A DNA stretch of 64,000 bases from Buttiauxella agrestis ATCC 33320 (GTDB lineage: Bacteria; Pseudomonadota; Gammaproteobacteria; Enterobacterales; Enterobacteriaceae). The translations under genes were made by a program, and so were the position numbers. Location: NCBI GenBank assembly GCA_024169445.1, contig JALKFA010000001.1:4030001-4094000 (forward strand), read 5' to 3'. How positions within the stretch are numbered: the stretch's first letter is position 1; every line of letters begins with the position of its first letter. The notes under the pieces were generated by a model. The model searched no databases. It was not told where the DNA came from and saw only the letters and a list, made by a program, of their open reading frames with translations. This document shows, piece by piece, positions 61,877 through 64,000 of the stretch.

Positions 61877-61946
61877 GCGCAGCCATAGAGACCCAGAAAG
61901 CGCTTTCGAAAATCTATGAGTTATTGAAAAGAGGAGAGAAGTCAAA

Positions 61947-62336
61947 GTGAGTACTCAAGTTGAAAAAAATTATATCGTCCCCGGTGAATATAGACTCGCA
62001 ATAGATCCTATAGAACTTAATGTTGGTCGTAATACAGCGAAGATCCGTGTGTCAAATACGGGGGATCGCCCAATTCAAGTCGGTTCGCATTTTCACTTTG
62101 TCGAAGTAAACCGACAACTTTCATTTGACCGTATGGAAGCGATTGGCAAGAGATTGAATATTCCTGCGGGTACTGCAGTTCGATTTGAACCAGGTGAAGA
62201 AATGGAAGTTGAATTGGTAGAATTAGGTGGAAACCGCTGTGTTTTCGGAGTTAGTGATTTGACTAACGGCTCCATTGATAGGAAGGATGAGATTATCAAG
62301 AGAGCTAAGAAATTAAGTTTTAAAGGAGCTGAATAA
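61947..62336 (+). CDS. ureB: Urease beta subunit
   Basis: A 129-residue protein starting at a GTG with AGGAGAG upstream. It shows the family blocks [28 protein letters not shown] near 35-53, [17 protein letters not shown] near 70 and [10 protein letters not shown]. It ends four bases before ureC. Confidence 0.95.
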   Translation: MSTQVEKNYIVPGEYRLAIDPIELNVGRNTAKIRVSNTGDRPIQVGSHFHFVEVNRQLSFDRMEAIGKRLNIPAGTAVRFEPGEEMEVELVELGGNRCVFGVSDLTNGSIDRKDEIIKRAKKLSFKGAE

Positions 62337-62340
62337 CAAA

Positions 62341-64000
62341 TGAAATATAACAGACAGCAGTATGCAGATAATTTTGGTCCTACGGTTGGGGATCAGGTTC
62401 GCTTGGCTGATACGGATCTATGGATAGAAGTAGAGAAAGATTACACGACTTATGGCGATGAAAATAAGTTCGGTGGCGGTAAAGTACTGCGCGAAGGTAT
62501 GGGACAAAACGGAACATTCACTCGTGATGAGAATGTTCTTGATCTTCTGATCACCAATGCGCTTGTTCTTGACTACACAGGGATTTACAAAGCTGATATC
62601 GGTGTGAAAGACGGCTATATTGTCGGTATTGGTAAAGCGGGCAATCCAGACATTATGGATGGGGTTACCCCGAATATGATCTGTGGCGCTGCCACGGAAG
62701 TCATCGCTGGTGAAGGGAAAATTGTTACAGCGGGTGCAATTGATACCCATGTGCATTTTATTGAACCGGATCAATTTGCAGTGGCTCTGGCGAATGGTAC
62801 GACCACTGTGTTCGGTGGCGGAACAGGGCCTGCAGAAGGTAGTAAAGCAACTACCATCACCCCGGGGCCGTGGAACATCGAAATGATGTTAAAGGCAGCT
62901 GAAGATTTCCCTGTGAATATCGGTATCTTAGGAAAAGGTCATGCCTCATCTCTTGCTCCTCTTATGGAACAAATCGATGCGGGTGCGGCGGGGCTCAAAA
63001 TTCATGAAGACTGGGGTGCAACACCCGCGTCGATTGACCGTAGCTTGCAGGTAGCTGACCAGGCTGATATCCAAGTTGCTATCCATACAGACACATTGAA
63101 TGAAGCTGGATTCCTTGAAGATACACTCCGTGCGATTGATGGGCGTGTGATTCACTCATTCCACGTCGAAGGTGCGGGCGGTGGACATGCCCCTGATATT
63201 CTGAAGATGGCGGGTCAGCCCAATGTACTTCCTTCTTCAACCAATCCGACAAAGCCCTTTACCATCAATACAATTGACGAGCATTTGGATATGCTGATGG
63301 TCTGCCATCACCTAAGCCACAATGTGCCAGAAGATGTTGCCTTTGCTGATTCCCGAATTCGCCCTGAAACGATTGCAGCGGAAGATATTCTACATGACTT
63401 GGGTGTGATCAGTATCATGTCATCTGATACCCTGGCAATGGGACGTGCAGGAGAGATGGTCATGAGAACATGGCAAACTGCAGATAAGATGAAAAAACAA
63501 CGTGGTGCATTAGTCAGTGAGAAAAATGAATCGGATAATTTACGTGCCAAACGGTATGTAGCGAAATATACGATCAATCCAGCGATTGCCCAGGGAATCT
63601 CTCATGAGATTGGTTCTATCGAAGTCGGTAAATTTGCTGATCTGGTGCTTTGGCAGCCGATGTTCTTTGGTGTGAAAGCCGAAACTGTGGTTAAAGGTGG
63701 CTTTATTGCTTACGGACAGCTTGGTGACCCTGGTGCTTCTATTCCGACGCCACAGCCAGTTATGTTCCGTCCTATGTTTGGAGCTATGGGAAGTGCCAAA
63801 TATGCCGCGAACATCACTTTTATGTCGAAAAGTTCTATTGAGAAGGGGGTACCCGAAAAACTTGGTCTGAAGCGTCGTATTGGTACGGTTAAAAATTGCC
63901 GTAACATTGGCAAGAAGGATATGAAGTGGAATGATGCGATGCCGGATATTGATATTAACCCGGAAACGTACGAAGTTAAGATAGATGGAAAACTTATTCA
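62341..64000 (+). CDS. ureC: Urease alpha subunit (runs off window)
   Basis: Open from ATG 62341 to the window edge (553 codons; full length about 570). All nickel-site residues are visible: His137 and His139 (THVHF), Lys220 (GLKIHEDWG, the carbamylated Lys), His249, His275 and Asp363 (SSDTLAMG). Substrate and flap residues His222, Cys322 and His323 (VCHH) are present. By eye it seems closer to the separated-subunit ureases of lactobacilli, streptococci and acid-tolerant enterics than to Klebsiella UreC. The accessory genes ureEFGD should follow outside the window. Confidence 0.96.

Overview
The window is chromosomal DNA from a member of the Enterobacteriaceae, judged by eye at about 50% G+C. 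The evidence is a set of recognisable enteric backbone genes in the order they have in Escherichia and Salmonella: ftnB, yecJ, azuC, yecR, ftnA, yecA, glyW-cysT-leuZ, then nac-cbl and a tRNA-Asn. A Buttiauxella-, Kluyvera- or Enterobacter-like genome would fit; I cannot fix the genus. Between the backbone markers sit several accessory blocks, so this is a highly plastic stretch.

Layout. 0-11.7 kb: a uronic-acid polysaccharide degradation cluster. It has a DUF2264 protein (cut by the window edge), an AraC regulator, a cytoplasmic alginate-lyase-family protein at the end of a sugar ABC-importer operon, and a divergent operon with a periplasmic lyase paralogue and a heparinase II/III-family lyase. 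ftnB lies inside this block. 11.8-19.7 kb: a Dcu-type C4-dicarboxylate transporter, yecJ, a HigB/NadS-type toxin-antitoxin pair, and a five-gene Dpp/Opp-type peptide importer with an attenuator after the binding-protein gene. 19.8-24.1 kb: azuC with CRP sites, an MFS exporter, a small exported protein, an RpiB/LacAB-type isomerase, yecR and ftnA.

24.4-39.9 kb: an exopolysaccharide locus in place of the genes expected between ftnA and yecA. Its order (initiating transferase, beta-barrel, short OPX lipoprotein, chain-length/kinase-like protein, then flippase, polymerase and glycosyltransferases) matches the vpsLMNO layout of Vibrio. The kinase-like protein has a degenerate Walker A motif and no tyrosine tail. 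40-47.7 kb: a yecA without its zinc-binding tail, a large mechanosensitive channel, fepE with an 8-bp tandem repeat upstream, and prophage debris beside the leuZ tRNA.

47.8-57.8 kb: the glyW-cysT-leuZ tRNA operon (read on the minus strand) with its own strong promoter, a LysR/M20 peptidase/YfcC transporter module, cbl and nac (with a sigma-54 promoter and an NtrC site), the scsABCD thiol-redox/copper-tolerance operon, and tRNA-Asn. 57.9-64 kb: a genomic island at tRNA-Asn. It starts with a frameshifted, IS-truncated P4-type integrase, continues with nested IS3-family remnants, and then carries a urease operon (ureA, ureB and most of ureC, running off the window).

How it fits together: the lyase/ABC block would cleave a uronate-containing polymer in the periplasm, import the unsaturated oligomers and finish them in the cytoplasm. 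The EPS block would make and export a different polymer by the Wzx/Wzy route. FepE would set very long O-antigen length. Nac/Cbl and the urease tie the right half to nitrogen and sulfur supply.
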